Source: JANQQN01 sp964519665 (GTDB taxonomy: Bacteria > Myxococcota > Kuafuiibacteriia > Kuafuiibacteriales > Kuafuiibacteriaceae). From it: a DNA stretch of 64,000 nt. The stretch is taken from assembly GCA_964519665.1 (NCBI GenBank), contig CAZFIV010000013.1, forward strand, positions 52,180-116,179. Direction: 5' to 3'. The notes under the pieces are model-generated. The model was given only the letters and a program-made list of their open reading frames with translations. It had not been told where the DNA came from and searched no databases. The position numbers and the translations under genes are program-made. Below, in pieces: positions 18,137 to 27,197 of this stretch. Every line of letters starts with the position of its first letter. Position 1 is the stretch's first letter.

Positions 18137-18322
18137 GACATCGAGAGGTTCTTTCGCAAGTGGCTCCGCCGATTGCCGCACCCCTTCACGGCCGAGGACC
18201 GCAAGGCGGATTTCAGGTACGAGCTGTCGATCATCCAGCACCCACTCCCCTCAGGAGGGCCTGGAACGCCTGCGAAAAGGAACTCGAAAAGATCGTGGCG
18301 CAGGCCCGACTTGCGGCCTGAT
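18137..18322 (+). pseudogene. Possible remnant of a larger gene, frameshifted
   Basis: Within a 501-bp gap (18118-18618) two short protein-like stretches sit in different frames. From 18137 one reads DIERFFRKWLRRLPHPFTAE, continuing to about 18245. From 18250 another ends at a natural TGA with ELEKIVAQARLAA. Their composition is unlike the random Arg/Pro-rich frames seen elsewhere. They look like the two ends of one decayed gene with a frameshift. The parent family is not identified. Confidence 0.35.
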
Positions 18323-18618
18323 CCGACTGTTGGCTAGCACGCGATGACGGCAGGCCCCGGCGGTGGGCCGGAGCGCCCAAAGTCGGCTTCTTTGTCACAC
18401 TTCGCTCGAGCACGTCTCCTAGCTTCCATCTATAGCGATGATGCCTTCCACCTATGCGCCAACGGCCGCTTTCTCTTTGATCCGCTGAGCATCCGGACCT
18501 AGTTTGTCACCATCGGAAGACGGGGTCATCAGTCCCCGTCAATCCCCATTGCGGAACACGTTCGGCACCGCGCCGGGGGCGGATATCTACAACCTTTACC
18601 CATCAGGGAGATGGACCA
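18323..18618. other. Leader region of the RTX gene with one hairpin
   Basis: No gene is visible. A perfect 7-bp inverted repeat (GACGGGG 18519-18525, CCCCGTC 18534-18540) lies about 80 bp upstream of the RTX start and could be an upstream terminator without U-tract or a 5'-leader structure. A good ribosome-binding site (GGGAGATGG) precedes the GTG at 18619. Confidence 0.45.
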
Positions 18619-20733
18619 GTGCGCAAACCTACATCCTTTCTGTTGACCATCGCGACGGCTACGACCCTTTCGGTGACCGCCATCGCATCCGATGACCGTA
18701 CGATCGTCGGAACTCGCGGCGACGATACGATCATCGGAACCGACGACGACGACACCATTCGTGGCCGCGGAGGCAATGACATCATCGACGGCCGAGGCGG
18801 CAATGATGACATTCGCGGCGGCCGCGACAACGACACCGTGCACGGCGGGAGCGGAGACGACGAGATCCGCGGCAACCGCGGAGAAGACAACTTGTCCGGC
18901 GGCGCGGGCGTCGACACCATTTTCGGTGGCCAGGATTCCGACACCATCAACGGCAACGGCGGTCCTGACGAACTGTCCGGCGGCCGCGACGCCGACGTAT
19001 TCGTCTTCGACGGCGACGCCTTCGACGGCTCGGACGTGTCGGCGCCGGGCCGACAGATCGTTGGCAACGAGGACTCGATCGTCGACTTCGCCTTTGAAGA
19101 CAAGTTCGCCTTCAACGCGGCCGACTTCGAGGTGCGGGGGGCGCCTGCGTTCGAAAGCCTCGACGCCAATGCTCCGGACGCCTCGATCCGTGACGGAGCC
19201 AACATCATCGTTCTCTTGAACGCGGATAACGACGATGATCCGACCACGCCCTTCTTGGCCGGCACGGCGGCCAATCAGATCGCTGAACTGGTCAACCGAC
19301 CAGGTCCTGGGTTCTTCGTGTACTTCAACTCCAACCTTCAGCTCAACCGGCTCGTCTATTCAACGGATCTGAGCACCGCCAAGGCGGACCTCAAGATCGT
19401 GGCCCGGTTGACGAAACGCACCGGGAACCGGGCGATCAACGCCCTCGCCCTCTTCACGGCGGACAACTTCGTCTTCATCGGCGACGAGCTCCAAGGGGAC
19501 GACGACGACAACGCACTCAAGGGCTTCGGCGGTGCGGACACCATCGACGCGGCAGCCGGCAACGACGAACTCCGAGCTCGCGGGGCGAGCGATGCGCTCA
19601 CCGGTGGTCCCGGCGCGGATCGCTTCGTGGTCGAAGGCCAGCCCTTCGACGGAGTCGATGTCTCCGCTCCTGGTCGACAGATCGTAGGCAACGAAGACTT
19701 CATCTCGGATTATGAAATCGGGACCGATCGGTTCGTGCTGAACGCCAACGACTTCGAAGTGAGTCAGGCGCTCACTTTCGTCAGCGTCGATGCCAGCGCT
19801 CCGGGCGCCACGATTCGCGACGGCGCGAACGTCATCGTGCTCATCAACGCGGACAATGACGGTGACCCGGCCACCCCCTTCCTGGCGGGAACCGCGGCCA
19901 ATCAGATCGCCGAACTCGTGAGCCAGCCGGGCCCCGGCTTCTTCCTCTACTTCAACTCGAACCTTCAGCTGAATCGTTTGGTCTACTCGACCGACCTCAG
20001 CGATGCATCGGCCGACCTGAAGATCATCAACCGGCTAACGAACCTGGTCGGTGCCGACGCCATCAACGCCCTTTCGACCTTCTCGGCGGCTGACTTCGCC
20101 TTCGAAGGCGAAACGCTGTTCGGCGACGAGAACGACAACGCGCTGACCGGCGCGGGTGCTGAAGACAACCTCGACGGAGAAGGCGGCAACGACGAGCTTC
20201 GGGGCCGAGGGGCGAGTGACCAGCTCACCGGTGGCGCTGGGGCCGACAGGTTCGTGGTTGAAGGCGAGCCCTTTGACGGCGCCGACGTCTCGGCGCCCGG
20301 TCGGCAGATCGTCGGCAACGAAGACTTCATCTCCGACTACGAGATCGGCACGGACCGGGTGGTGATCGAGGCCGCCGACTTTGGAATCGATTCGACCCTC
20401 AAGTTTGCGAGCCTCAACGCGAACCTCGGCGGCGTGGTTCCGGCCGGCACGAACGTAGTCGTGCTGCTCAACGCGGACAACGACAACAACCCCGATACCC
20501 CCTTCCTGGCCGGCACGGCCGCCAACCAGCTGGCGCCGCTGGTCAGCGAGCCGGGCCCCGGCTTCTTCCTGTACTTCAACTCGAACCTGCAGCTGAATCG
20601 CCTGGTCTACTCGACCGACCTCAGCGATGCCACGGCTGACCTCAAGATCGTCAACCGGCTGACCAACCTGCTCGGTCAAGACGCCATCGACGCTCTGGTG
20701 AAGTTCTCCGCCGCAGACTTCGAACTGCGCTAA
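18619..20733 (+). CDS. Secreted RTX-type calcium-binding protein with three repeated modules
   Basis: 704 residues, GTG start with a clear GGGAGATGG ribosome-binding site. An N-terminal signal peptide (about 1-24, ending AIASDD) argues for Sec export, unlike classical type I RTX toxins. Residues 28-130 contain about ten GGxGxDx-type nonapeptides (GRGGNDIIDGRGGNDDI), which bind Ca in a beta-roll. Three copies of a module of about 208 residues follow (DNA periods 624 and 627 bp, starting near 19021, 19645 and 20272). Each has DVSAPGRQIVGNED, a segment with NADND, FLAGTAANQ and the block PGPGFFxYFNSNLQLNRLVY. Short RTX nonapeptides also separate the modules. It is probably a surface or matrix protein; the ligand is unknown. 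Confidence 0.88.
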   Translation: MRKPTSFLLTIATATTLSVTAIASDDRTIVGTRGDDTIIGTDDDDTIRGRGGNDIIDGRGGNDDIRGGRDNDTVHGGSGDDEIRGNRGEDNLSGGAGVDTIFGGQDSDTINGNGGPDELSGGRDADVFVFDGDAFDGSDVSAPGRQIVGNEDSIVDFAFEDKFAFNAADFEVRGAPAFESLDANAPDASIRDGANIIVLLNADNDDDPTTPFLAGTAANQIAELVNRPGPGFFVYFNSNLQLNRLVYSTDLSTAKADLKIVARLTKRTGNRAINALALFTADNFVFIGDELQGDDDDNALKGFGGADTIDAAAGNDELRARGASDALTGGPGADRFVVEGQPFDGVDVSAPGRQIVGNEDFISDYEIGTDRFVLNANDFEVSQALTFVSVDASAPGATIRDGANVIVLINADNDGDPATPFLAGTAANQIAELVSQPGPGFFLYFNSNLQLNRLVYSTDLSDASADLKIINRLTNLVGADAINALSTFSAADFAFEGETLFGDENDNALTGAGAEDNLDGEGGNDELRGRGASDQLTGGAGADRFVVEGEPFDGADVSAPGRQIVGNEDFISDYEIGTDRVVIEAADFGIDSTLKFASLNANLGGVVPAGTNVVVLLNADNDNNPDTPFLAGTAANQLAPLVSEPGPGFFLYFNSNLQLNRLVYSTDLSDATADLKIVNRLTNLLGQDAIDALVKFSAADFELR

Positions 20734-21142
20734 CCAGGTGCGCCCGGGGCGGCGCCCCCATCGCCGCCCCGGGCCGCGGCCACTTCACGCCGAGTGGGTT
20801 CATCAAGGTCTTCGAACCCTCACTTCTCGCGCTCCTTCCGTTCGAGCTCGGCCACGCGCCGGGCGAGCACCTGTGCGCGGGCGGCCTCCGCGTCGGCGCG
20901 GGCGGCCTCCGCGTCGGCACGGACGGATTCGGATTCCGCGCGCTCGCCTCCGGTCGGCAGAGGCTGACCACGCTCGTCAAACCACCGCAGCATCGGTCGT
21001 CGGACCTGAAGCAAGAGGGTCTCGACAACGCCCGTTTACGCAATCCGGCCCCATCTTCGAAATCAGAACATCGTCGCTGCTCGGTCGAAAGCCGTTTTGC
21101 TTCACCACGCATGACCGAGGGTCGCGCGGCAACACGAACCGC
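20734..21142. other. Gap after the RTX gene
   Basis: The only protein-like content is the 64-residue Uma2-like tail listed separately (20820-21014, minus strand). No clear promoter is visible; the remaining sequence has no recognisable gene. Confidence 0.5.
20820..21014 (-). pseudogene. C-terminal remnant of a Uma2-like nuclease-family protein
   Basis: 64 residues. The sequence RRPMLRWFDERGQPLPTGGE followed by a coiled coil of near-perfect RADAEAA repeats and ending VAELERKEREK resembles the C-terminal tails of Uma2-family (DUF820) putative endonucleases, whose catalytic domain (about 180 residues) precedes this tail. No such domain can be found upstream in any frame, so this is a truncated leftover or, less likely, a very small gene. 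Confidence 0.45.
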
Positions 21143-23938
21143 CTAACTGAACCAGCCCTTGATTCGCCCGAAGAAGCCTCTTTTCTCATCTGCTTGGTCG
21201 GAGGAATCCGGTTCGGCTCCTTCGGAGACCGGCTCGCCTTCGCGGGCCGAGAACTGCTCTTGGTCAAGCTGCGGATCGATCGGCAGCGGAGGTCGAGGCC
21301 CTGCTTCCCACGGGTCGATCGCTTCGGGAGCGACGTTCGCGGGCGCCTCAGCCCCGGCCGACGGATCATCGAACTTGGGAAACGACGGCAAGTCGACCTG
21401 CAAGTCTACGGCCGGATCCGGCCGCTCGGCCGAGGTGGCGGCCGCCGGAGCCGGTGCCTTTGGCGCCGGCACAGCCGGTGCCTTTGGCGCCGGCACAGCC
21501 GGCAGCGGTACCGAGAGGTCGTCGGCCAGCCCCGGCGGCGGCGGACCGGGCTCCGGCGTCAACCAATCGCCGTCTTCGGATTCGAAGCCCAACGAAACCG
21601 CGGGCGTCTTCCGCGGTTTCGATCCGGGGTCTTCGGCGATCGACTCGAGCGTCTTGGGGTTTCGTTCCCCGGTGGTCAGCGCGCTCCTCAACAGCAGGGC
21701 GGGGTCGACGCGCGTACGAACGGTCGGCGAATCGACCGTCGCCTCGACGACCGGCGGCGTCGGCTCAGAAGGGACGGCCCCTAGCACCCGATGGTCGGTC
21801 CGGGTCACGTCGTCCGGTGGAGGCACGATGTTCCGGGCGTCGAGAAGCGTTGCGTCGACGTCGGGGTCGTACACGTCGACCGGTCGCGTCGGTTCGGCTT
21901 GCCGGCTCAGGTCGAACGGCGCCACGTTGACCAAGGTGACCTCGTCGACCTCCTGAGCCTCCTGAGCCTCGGCGTCCCCGGCGAGCTCGACCTCGGACGC
22001 GTCATCCGTGTGCCACCCATCGCGCGGAACGACGTCCATGACCGTGTCGTGCGCGGCGAGATTGAAGTTCGAGGCCGCGGGCCGCCGACCGGCGAGTCGT
22101 TCCTGGGCGGACTCACGTCGCTGCACATCTTCGACCCGCACGTCGAGAAAGGTATCGTGAGGGGCGGCTTCTCGCGGGGCGTCGTTGGGGCTCGGCGTGT
22201 TCGGCGGTTCCGTTTCGTCCCGCGCTTCGGCGACCGGGTCCACCGGGGGCGGCGCATCGACGACCCGCACGGAAGGTTCCGCGAGCACCGCAGGTGCGAC
22301 TTCGAATGGCTCACCCACCGGACCAAACGGCTCGCCCACCGGACCGAAAGGCTCACCCACCGGACCGAAAGGCTCACCCACCGGACCGAAAGGCTCGCCC
22401 GCCCGATCGAACGGGTCGGACGGAGCCCGGATGGGTGCGGCCTGGGGCGCGGATGAATCGTTCACCACCGGACGGATCCCTGCTGAACCGTCGGCCACCG
22501 CCGAAGAGGACTCTCGCGGGCTGGCCTGTTCGAGACGGGAGGCCAGCGATGGGTGTCCCAGCAGAGGCGATCCATCGGCGGCCTCGGCCGCGAGCACCTC
22601 CAGGGCCTCGGCCACCTCGGCCATCGAAGCCGGCCGCGCGGAGGGGTCCAAAGCGGTCATCCGGTCGAGCAGGCGGTCGACTTCCGGATGTTCGCCGAGC
22701 CCGATCGCCCGGAGCGTCACGCCGTAGCTGGCGATGTCGCCCGACATCGTCGCCGGCGTCGAACGGTCGAGCTCCGGCGCGCGAAACGCGGACCATTTGA
22801 ACGGCGCCCAGCCCCCCGCTTCATCCGGCACCCGCAGGCGGGCGTGGACTCCGCTCAGAGGAAAATCCAACACGGTGGGGCGGCCGTCCCGACTCACGCG
22901 GATCGTGTCGGGTTGTAGGTCTCCATGCGGAATGCCGGTCACCGGCTTGCCGCCGGGCCCCAGGTGCACCGCCTCGTGCGCGACCCGGAGCGCGACTGCG
23001 ACCCGATGCGCCACGCGGAGGCGGGCGGCTCGAGCCAACCCGCTGGTCGGGAGTCCGGCCGACCATTCATCGAGGGTGTCACCCTCCGAGCGTTCGATCG
23101 CAAAGACGAAGGTCAGCCCGTCACGGAGCCGCACGGGGTGCGTTTCGACGATCGCCGCCAGGGGCGGATGGTCCAGCGCTGCGATCGCCCGGTGCGTTCT
23201 CATAACCGTCCGGCGAACCGCCTCGGCTTCATCGTCGACCGGGAAGACCACCTTGAAGAACACCGGTCCAGTCCTCGGGCTGCGCGCCTTGTACAGCCAT
23301 CCGGTTCGCGTGATCGACAGGAACTCGGTCACGGTGAAGGGCCCTAGACTCCGGCCGACCAGCGTCGTCGGCTGGTCCCGCAGCTGGGTGAGCTCGACGT
23401 CGGCGACGATGACATCTTCGGGCGAGGAAGCGGACGCTGCGGTCACCGCGCCCGTTCCGTTCGCGGGCAACAGACCTTCGACGTACGACTGCAGCTTCTT
23501 CAGCGACGGACCCAATTCGTCCCCAGGACGTACTTCGGCCGGGGGACGATGGAGCATCGCGCCGAGCGGCATGGGCAGCTCGGACGGCTCGGGCAAGGGT
23601 GCCCGCTCGACGAGCACCGGAATGACCGGAACCCCCCTCGTCAACGCGGTCTCGAGCTCTATCCGCACGATGTCCGTCTCGTCGTCGATCCGTCGTTGGC
23701 CCATCCGTGGCCATGACCCATGGCGGCTGCTGATCCAGTCGTTTCCGATCACCGCAATCGCGACTGCAACCCGGTCGAGCGCCGCCTCGACGGCTTGCCG
23801 CAAGTCCGAACGCTGCCGATCTTCGTGAATGTCCATCAGCACCCGCTGCGGGCCAAACGTCTTCGCGAGGTGGGCGTAGATACGGCCCGTGACCTCGGCG
23901 CTGTCTTCTCGACGATAGGAGATGAAGATGCGGTCCAT
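21143..23938 (-). CDS. TIR domain fused to degenerate protein kinase and long disordered tail
   Basis: 931 residues. The TIR domain (1-155) begins FISYRREDS and has the catalytic-type Glu E94 in VRIELETAL, so NAD cleavage is possible. A kinase-like domain (about 197-455) keeps a candidate Lys (K229), HGD in place of HRD (338-340) and APE (388-390, RAPEL). It lacks a glycine loop, has Thr where the catalytic Asn is expected (T345), and has DFP in place of DFG (358-360), so it is probably a pseudokinase. The tail (460-931) is disordered, with five tandem FGPVGEP units and Thr-x-x-Asp motifs (T596, T632, T697, T712, T742), and ends in an amphipathic RGFFGRIKGWFS. It lies 68 bp downstream of the GspE/PilB gene. 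No defence genes flank it. Confidence 0.9.
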   Translation of the reverse strand: MDRIFISYRREDSAEVTGRIYAHLAKTFGPQRVLMDIHEDRQRSDLRQAVEAALDRVAVAIAVIGNDWISSRHGSWPRMGQRRIDDETDIVRIELETALTRGVPVIPVLVERAPLPEPSELPMPLGAMLHRPPAEVRPGDELGPSLKKLQSYVEGLLPANGTGAVTAASASSPEDVIVADVELTQLRDQPTTLVGRSLGPFTVTEFLSITRTGWLYKARSPRTGPVFFKVVFPVDDEAEAVRRTVMRTHRAIAALDHPPLAAIVETHPVRLRDGLTFVFAIERSEGDTLDEWSAGLPTSGLARAARLRVAHRVAVALRVAHEAVHLGPGGKPVTGIPHGDLQPDTIRVSRDGRPTVLDFPLSGVHARLRVPDEAGGWAPFKWSAFRAPELDRSTPATMSGDIASYGVTLRAIGLGEHPEVDRLLDRMTALDPSARPASMAEVAEALEVLAAEAADGSPLLGHPSLASRLEQASPRESSSAVADGSAGIRPVVNDSSAPQAAPIRAPSDPFDRAGEPFGPVGEPFGPVGEPFGPVGEPFGPVGEPFEVAPAVLAEPSVRVVDAPPPVDPVAEARDETEPPNTPSPNDAPREAAPHDTFLDVRVEDVQRRESAQERLAGRRPAASNFNLAAHDTVMDVVPRDGWHTDDASEVELAGDAEAQEAQEVDEVTLVNVAPFDLSRQAEPTRPVDVYDPDVDATLLDARNIVPPPDDVTRTDHRVLGAVPSEPTPPVVEATVDSPTVRTRVDPALLLRSALTTGERNPKTLESIAEDPGSKPRKTPAVSLGFESEDGDWLTPEPGPPPPGLADDLSVPLPAVPAPKAPAVPAPKAPAPAAATSAERPDPAVDLQVDLPSFPKFDDPSAGAEAPANVAPEAIDPWEAGPRPPLPIDPQLDQEQFSAREGEPVSEGAEPDSSDQADEKRGFFGRIKGWFS
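22308..22412 (-). repeat. Five 21-bp tandem repeats in the TIR-kinase tail
   Basis: Five 21-bp units (consensus GGCTCACCCACCGGACCGAA plus A on the plus strand) encode FGPVGEP heptads at residues about 513-547. The inner copies are almost identical and the outer ones diverge, typical of slippage. Copy number is likely to vary between strains. Confidence 0.85.
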
Positions 23939-24006
23939 GCCGACCTGATCGTCGTCGAGAAACCGGTCATTGTCACCCAGGGTTCCGGATTCGGGTGACC
24001 CGGCGA

Positions 24007-25878
24007 CTACAAGTCACTGTCGCCCGTGACCCGGAAGACCTCCTCGTACGTCGTGACGCCCTGCGCAAGCTTCCGGATGGCGCCTTGTCGAAGCGGGACC
24101 ATGCCATCGAGCTGCGCGACCTTCCCGATCTCCTTGGCGTCGGACCGCTCCGCCACCATCCGCCGAATCTTGGGTGATACGTCGAGCATCTCGAACACTC
24201 CGGTTCGACCGAACAGGCCGGTATTCCTACAGCGCACACAGCCCTCCCCCTTTTTGACCGGGAGTTTGCGCTTTTCTCCGGGTTCGACCGGAATGCCGAG
24301 AGCAACGATCTGCTCGTCGGTCAGGAAGATCTCGGTCGCGCACTCTTGGCATACCTTCCGCACCAGCCGCTGGGCCACGATGCCGGTGAGCACCGAGCCG
24401 AGCAGGAAGGGCTCGACGCCGAGGTCGAGAAGGCGCGACACGGACGCCGCAGTGTCGTTGGTGTGCAGAGTCGAGAACACGAGATGCCCCGTCAATGCTG
24501 ATTGCACAGTCATCACCGATGTCTCGGGATCCCGGATCTCTCCGACCATGATGATGTCGGGGTCTTGGCGCAAAATCGTGCGGAGGGCCCTGGCAAACGT
24601 TACGTCGATCTTGGTCTGGACCGCGACCTGATTGAGGGGCTCGTACACCATCTCGATCGGATCTTCGATGGTCACGATGTTCACGTCCGGCTTGGCCAGG
24701 TATTTGAGCGTCGAATACAGCGTTGTCGTCTTGCCGCTTCCCGTGGGGCCGGTGACCAGCACCAGTCCGTTCGGCTGAGTGATCCACTGCTCGTACATTT
24801 CACGCTCTTTTTGCGTGAAGCCGAGATCGACGACGTCGGCCAGCAAGACTTGCGGGTCGAAGATTCGAACGACGACCTTCTCGCCGAATGCCACCGGCAA
24901 CGACGAGACTCGAAGCTCGATCTCGCGTTCACCGCGCTGGGTCTTGATACGACCGTCTTGAGGACGCCGCTTCTCGGCGATGTCCATTCGGGCCAAGATC
25001 TTGATGCGAGCGACGAAGGCGGGATGCACCGCGGCGGGAATCTCGCCGATGTCGTGGAGGATGCCGTCGATCCGGAGCCGGAGCTTCGAGATCTCCCGTT
25101 TGGGCTCGATGTGGATATCGCTCGCGCGATTGTCGAACGCCGCGTTCAACAGATATTCGACCGCGGCGACGATCTTCTGGTCACCGGGATCGATCTCGTC
25201 AGAGCTGCGCACGCGAACCAGCTGCTCGAGGTTCTGCAGCTTTGCGCCCGCACTCACGTCGGCCGCCGCACCCGAGACGGCCTGCCGAAACCCGTAGACG
25301 TTGTTGATGATGTTGACGATGTCCTTCTTCGAGGAGACGACCGCGGCCACCTCACGGCTGGTGGCTCGCGAGAATTCTTCCAGGGCGTGGGTATCGAACG
25401 GGTCCGCGATCGCCACGGTCAGGGTGTTGCCCCGCATGCCGATCGGCAGCATCACGTGGCGACGAGCGAAGCCTTTCGGGAGAGCTTTGGTGATAAGCCC
25501 CATATCGAGCTCGAGCGGGTCGATTTTTTTGTATGGGCTGTTGGTCGCCTGGGCGAGCAGCTGGGCGAGGATATCCTCGTCGATCGTCCGGCCTGGCGCC
25601 TCGGGGTGGGGCAACTTGGCGGTGTCGACGAGTTCGGTGGGCGAGACATTGTAGTCCTTGCGCTTGAGCCCCTGGGGCCCGAACCGGTCCCTGAGAAAAC
25701 GAGCCCGGAGGGAGTCTTTCTTCGCCAGAAGGTCGCGGCGAGTATTCTCGTCGATCGCCTCGGCTTCGATCAGCATGTCGAGCAGCGCCTCGAACGTGAG
25801 GCGAGTGAGCGGAGGCGGACTTCCAGGGGCTCGGCGGGGTTGCGTTCGCATCCCCCGGCCGCTGTCGCGGGTGACCAT
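24007..25878 (-). CDS. GspE/PilB-family secretion ATPase
   Basis: 623 residues, the normal length of an assembly ATPase of type II secretion or type IV pili. The N-terminal MshEN-like part covers about residues 20-190. The ATPase core has Walker A GPTGSGKTTTLY, the Asp and His boxes (TIEDPIE, LVFSTLHTND) and Walker B IIMVGEIRDPET. The tetracysteine zinc motif is present (CQEC followed by CVRC). It acts as a cytoplasmic hexamer at the inner membrane. No pilin, PilC/GspF or secretin gene is nearby, so pilus versus secretion cannot be decided. sppA lies 101 bp upstream and the TIR-kinase gene follows. Confidence 0.93.
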   Translation of the reverse strand: MVTRDSGRGMRTQPRRAPGSPPPLTRLTFEALLDMLIEAEAIDENTRRDLLAKKDSLRARFLRDRFGPQGLKRKDYNVSPTELVDTAKLPHPEAPGRTIDEDILAQLLAQATNSPYKKIDPLELDMGLITKALPKGFARRHVMLPIGMRGNTLTVAIADPFDTHALEEFSRATSREVAAVVSSKKDIVNIINNVYGFRQAVSGAAADVSAGAKLQNLEQLVRVRSSDEIDPGDQKIVAAVEYLLNAAFDNRASDIHIEPKREISKLRLRIDGILHDIGEIPAAVHPAFVARIKILARMDIAEKRRPQDGRIKTQRGEREIELRVSSLPVAFGEKVVVRIFDPQVLLADVVDLGFTQKEREMYEQWITQPNGLVLVTGPTGSGKTTTLYSTLKYLAKPDVNIVTIEDPIEMVYEPLNQVAVQTKIDVTFARALRTILRQDPDIIMVGEIRDPETSVMTVQSALTGHLVFSTLHTNDTAASVSRLLDLGVEPFLLGSVLTGIVAQRLVRKVCQECATEIFLTDEQIVALGIPVEPGEKRKLPVKKGEGCVRCRNTGLFGRTGVFEMLDVSPKIRRMVAERSDAKEIGKVAQLDGMVPLRQGAIRKLAQGVTTYEEVFRVTGDSDL

Positions 25879-25979
25879 ACGGTCATGCTATCGGCCGACC
25901 GGTCCCCCGAAAACGCCGTTGTGTCGGAAAAAGCGGCCCGGCGCCGCCGAGACCGCGAAACCGAGCAAGGTTGCGCCGG

Positions 25980-27059
25980 TCAGCGGAGCTCCAGAGTCCG
26001 ATCCTGAGGCGTGCGCAGACCGGACCGAACCCCTTCCGCGACACCGTCGCGCACCGCATCGCCGATCGAGGCCCCGATGATGTCGGCCAGGGTCGGCGCC
26101 GGTTCGGGCGGGTAGATCAAGAGCGGATCCTCGACGTCGGCATACGCGGCGCTCGAAGTCTGAACCGGTGCGTCGCCTCGCGCCTTCGCGAGCAGCACGG
26201 CCTTCTTGGCGGCGACGTACAAGCCACCCAGCTCGTCGACGAGGTCGGCGTCGAGGGCCGCCCGGCCGGTCATGATGCGTCCGTCAGCCAGCTTTCGCAC
26301 CTGGCCGACGGGCTGCCCGCGGCGCTCGGCGGTGAGGGTCAGGAATTGATCGTAGATGTCGTCGACGACCGCCTGGAACTGCTGGTCGTCGGCGGGGGTC
26401 GATTCGCGGAATGGGTTGCCCATGTCTTTGAGCGGGCCCGACTTGTAGGTGCGAATGCGGATCCGAAGCAGATCGGCCAACCCTTGAAGGTCGGGCGTCT
26501 GCACGATCACCCCAATGGAGCCGGTGAGCGTACCCGGTTCGGCGAAGATCCAGTCGGAGCCCAGGGCGACCCAGAACCCACCGGAGGCAGCGAGGCTCCC
26601 CATCGACGCCACTACCGGTTTCGACTTCGAGGCCTCCCGCAGGGCGGTGTAGATCTCTTGCGACGGCGCCACACCACCGCCGGGAGACTCGATGCGGACC
26701 ACGATCGCCACGATGTCGTCGCGTTGGGCGAACCGGCGAATGTTCTCCACGACCTCTTTGCTCTCGACGATCTCGCCGCTGACCTCGACCACGCCTACCC
26801 GCTCGCCGCGGGCGAACAGGGTCGTGGTGTCCTGCTGGGACAGGGTCGCGCAGGTCACGCAGCTTCCGCCCAGCAGGGAGCCGATCAAGAGCGCAACAAG
26901 GAACGTGGCGGTCGAGCTTCGCTGCGGAGGAGGCCGCATCGGCGGCATCATGTAAGGCGCGCCCTCCCTCGGGTATGGGGGCGGCGGCGACTGGGGCGGG
27001 GGCCCCGAAGGAGGTACCGGGGGTGCCGGTGGGGGAGGCGGCTCCGCGGGCGGTTGCAT
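25980..27059 (-). CDS. sppA: Signal peptide peptidase SppA
   Basis: 359 residues, short (single-domain) SppA form. A Pro-rich cytoplasmic head (1-47) is followed by one membrane segment (48-70) and the S49 serine-protease domain. The catalytic Ser is in AASGGFWVAL and the Lys in YKSGPLKDMG, with the hallmark LTGSIGVIV between them. It degrades released signal peptides in or at the membrane. The C-terminal part runs ADGRIMTGRAALDADLVDELGG as in the family. It probably starts a minus-strand operon with the GspE/PilB and TIR-kinase genes. Confidence 0.93.
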   Translation of the reverse strand: MQPPAEPPPPPAPPVPPSGPPPQSPPPPYPREGAPYMMPPMRPPPQRSSTATFLVALLIGSLLGGSCVTCATLSQQDTTTLFARGERVGVVEVSGEIVESKEVVENIRRFAQRDDIVAIVVRIESPGGGVAPSQEIYTALREASKSKPVVASMGSLAASGGFWVALGSDWIFAEPGTLTGSIGVIVQTPDLQGLADLLRIRIRTYKSGPLKDMGNPFRESTPADDQQFQAVVDDIYDQFLTLTAERRGQPVGQVRKLADGRIMTGRAALDADLVDELGGLYVAAKKAVLLAKARGDAPVQTSSAAYADVEDPLLIYPPEPAPTLADIIGASIGDAVRDGVAEGVRSGLRTPQDRTLELR

Positions 27060-27197
27060 CTGCAGGGGCCATAGCCCATGCGTTTCAGCGGGTCCAGCGG
27101 TGACTCTTCGCCCCCGCGCCCCCTCGCGGCAAAGGTGTTCGGTCGCAATCGAACGAGGTCTTTTGAACCGAAGCGCGACCTGTTACGACCGTGACGA

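Noticed and set aside
22308..22412. Tandem repeats considered as a CRISPR array
   Set aside because: Units are contiguous with no spacers and keep the reading frame of the TIR-kinase tail.
24502..26007. Long plus-strand frame opposite the GspE/PilB gene
   Set aside because: The antisense carries no motif, while the minus strand has all Walker and zinc motifs.
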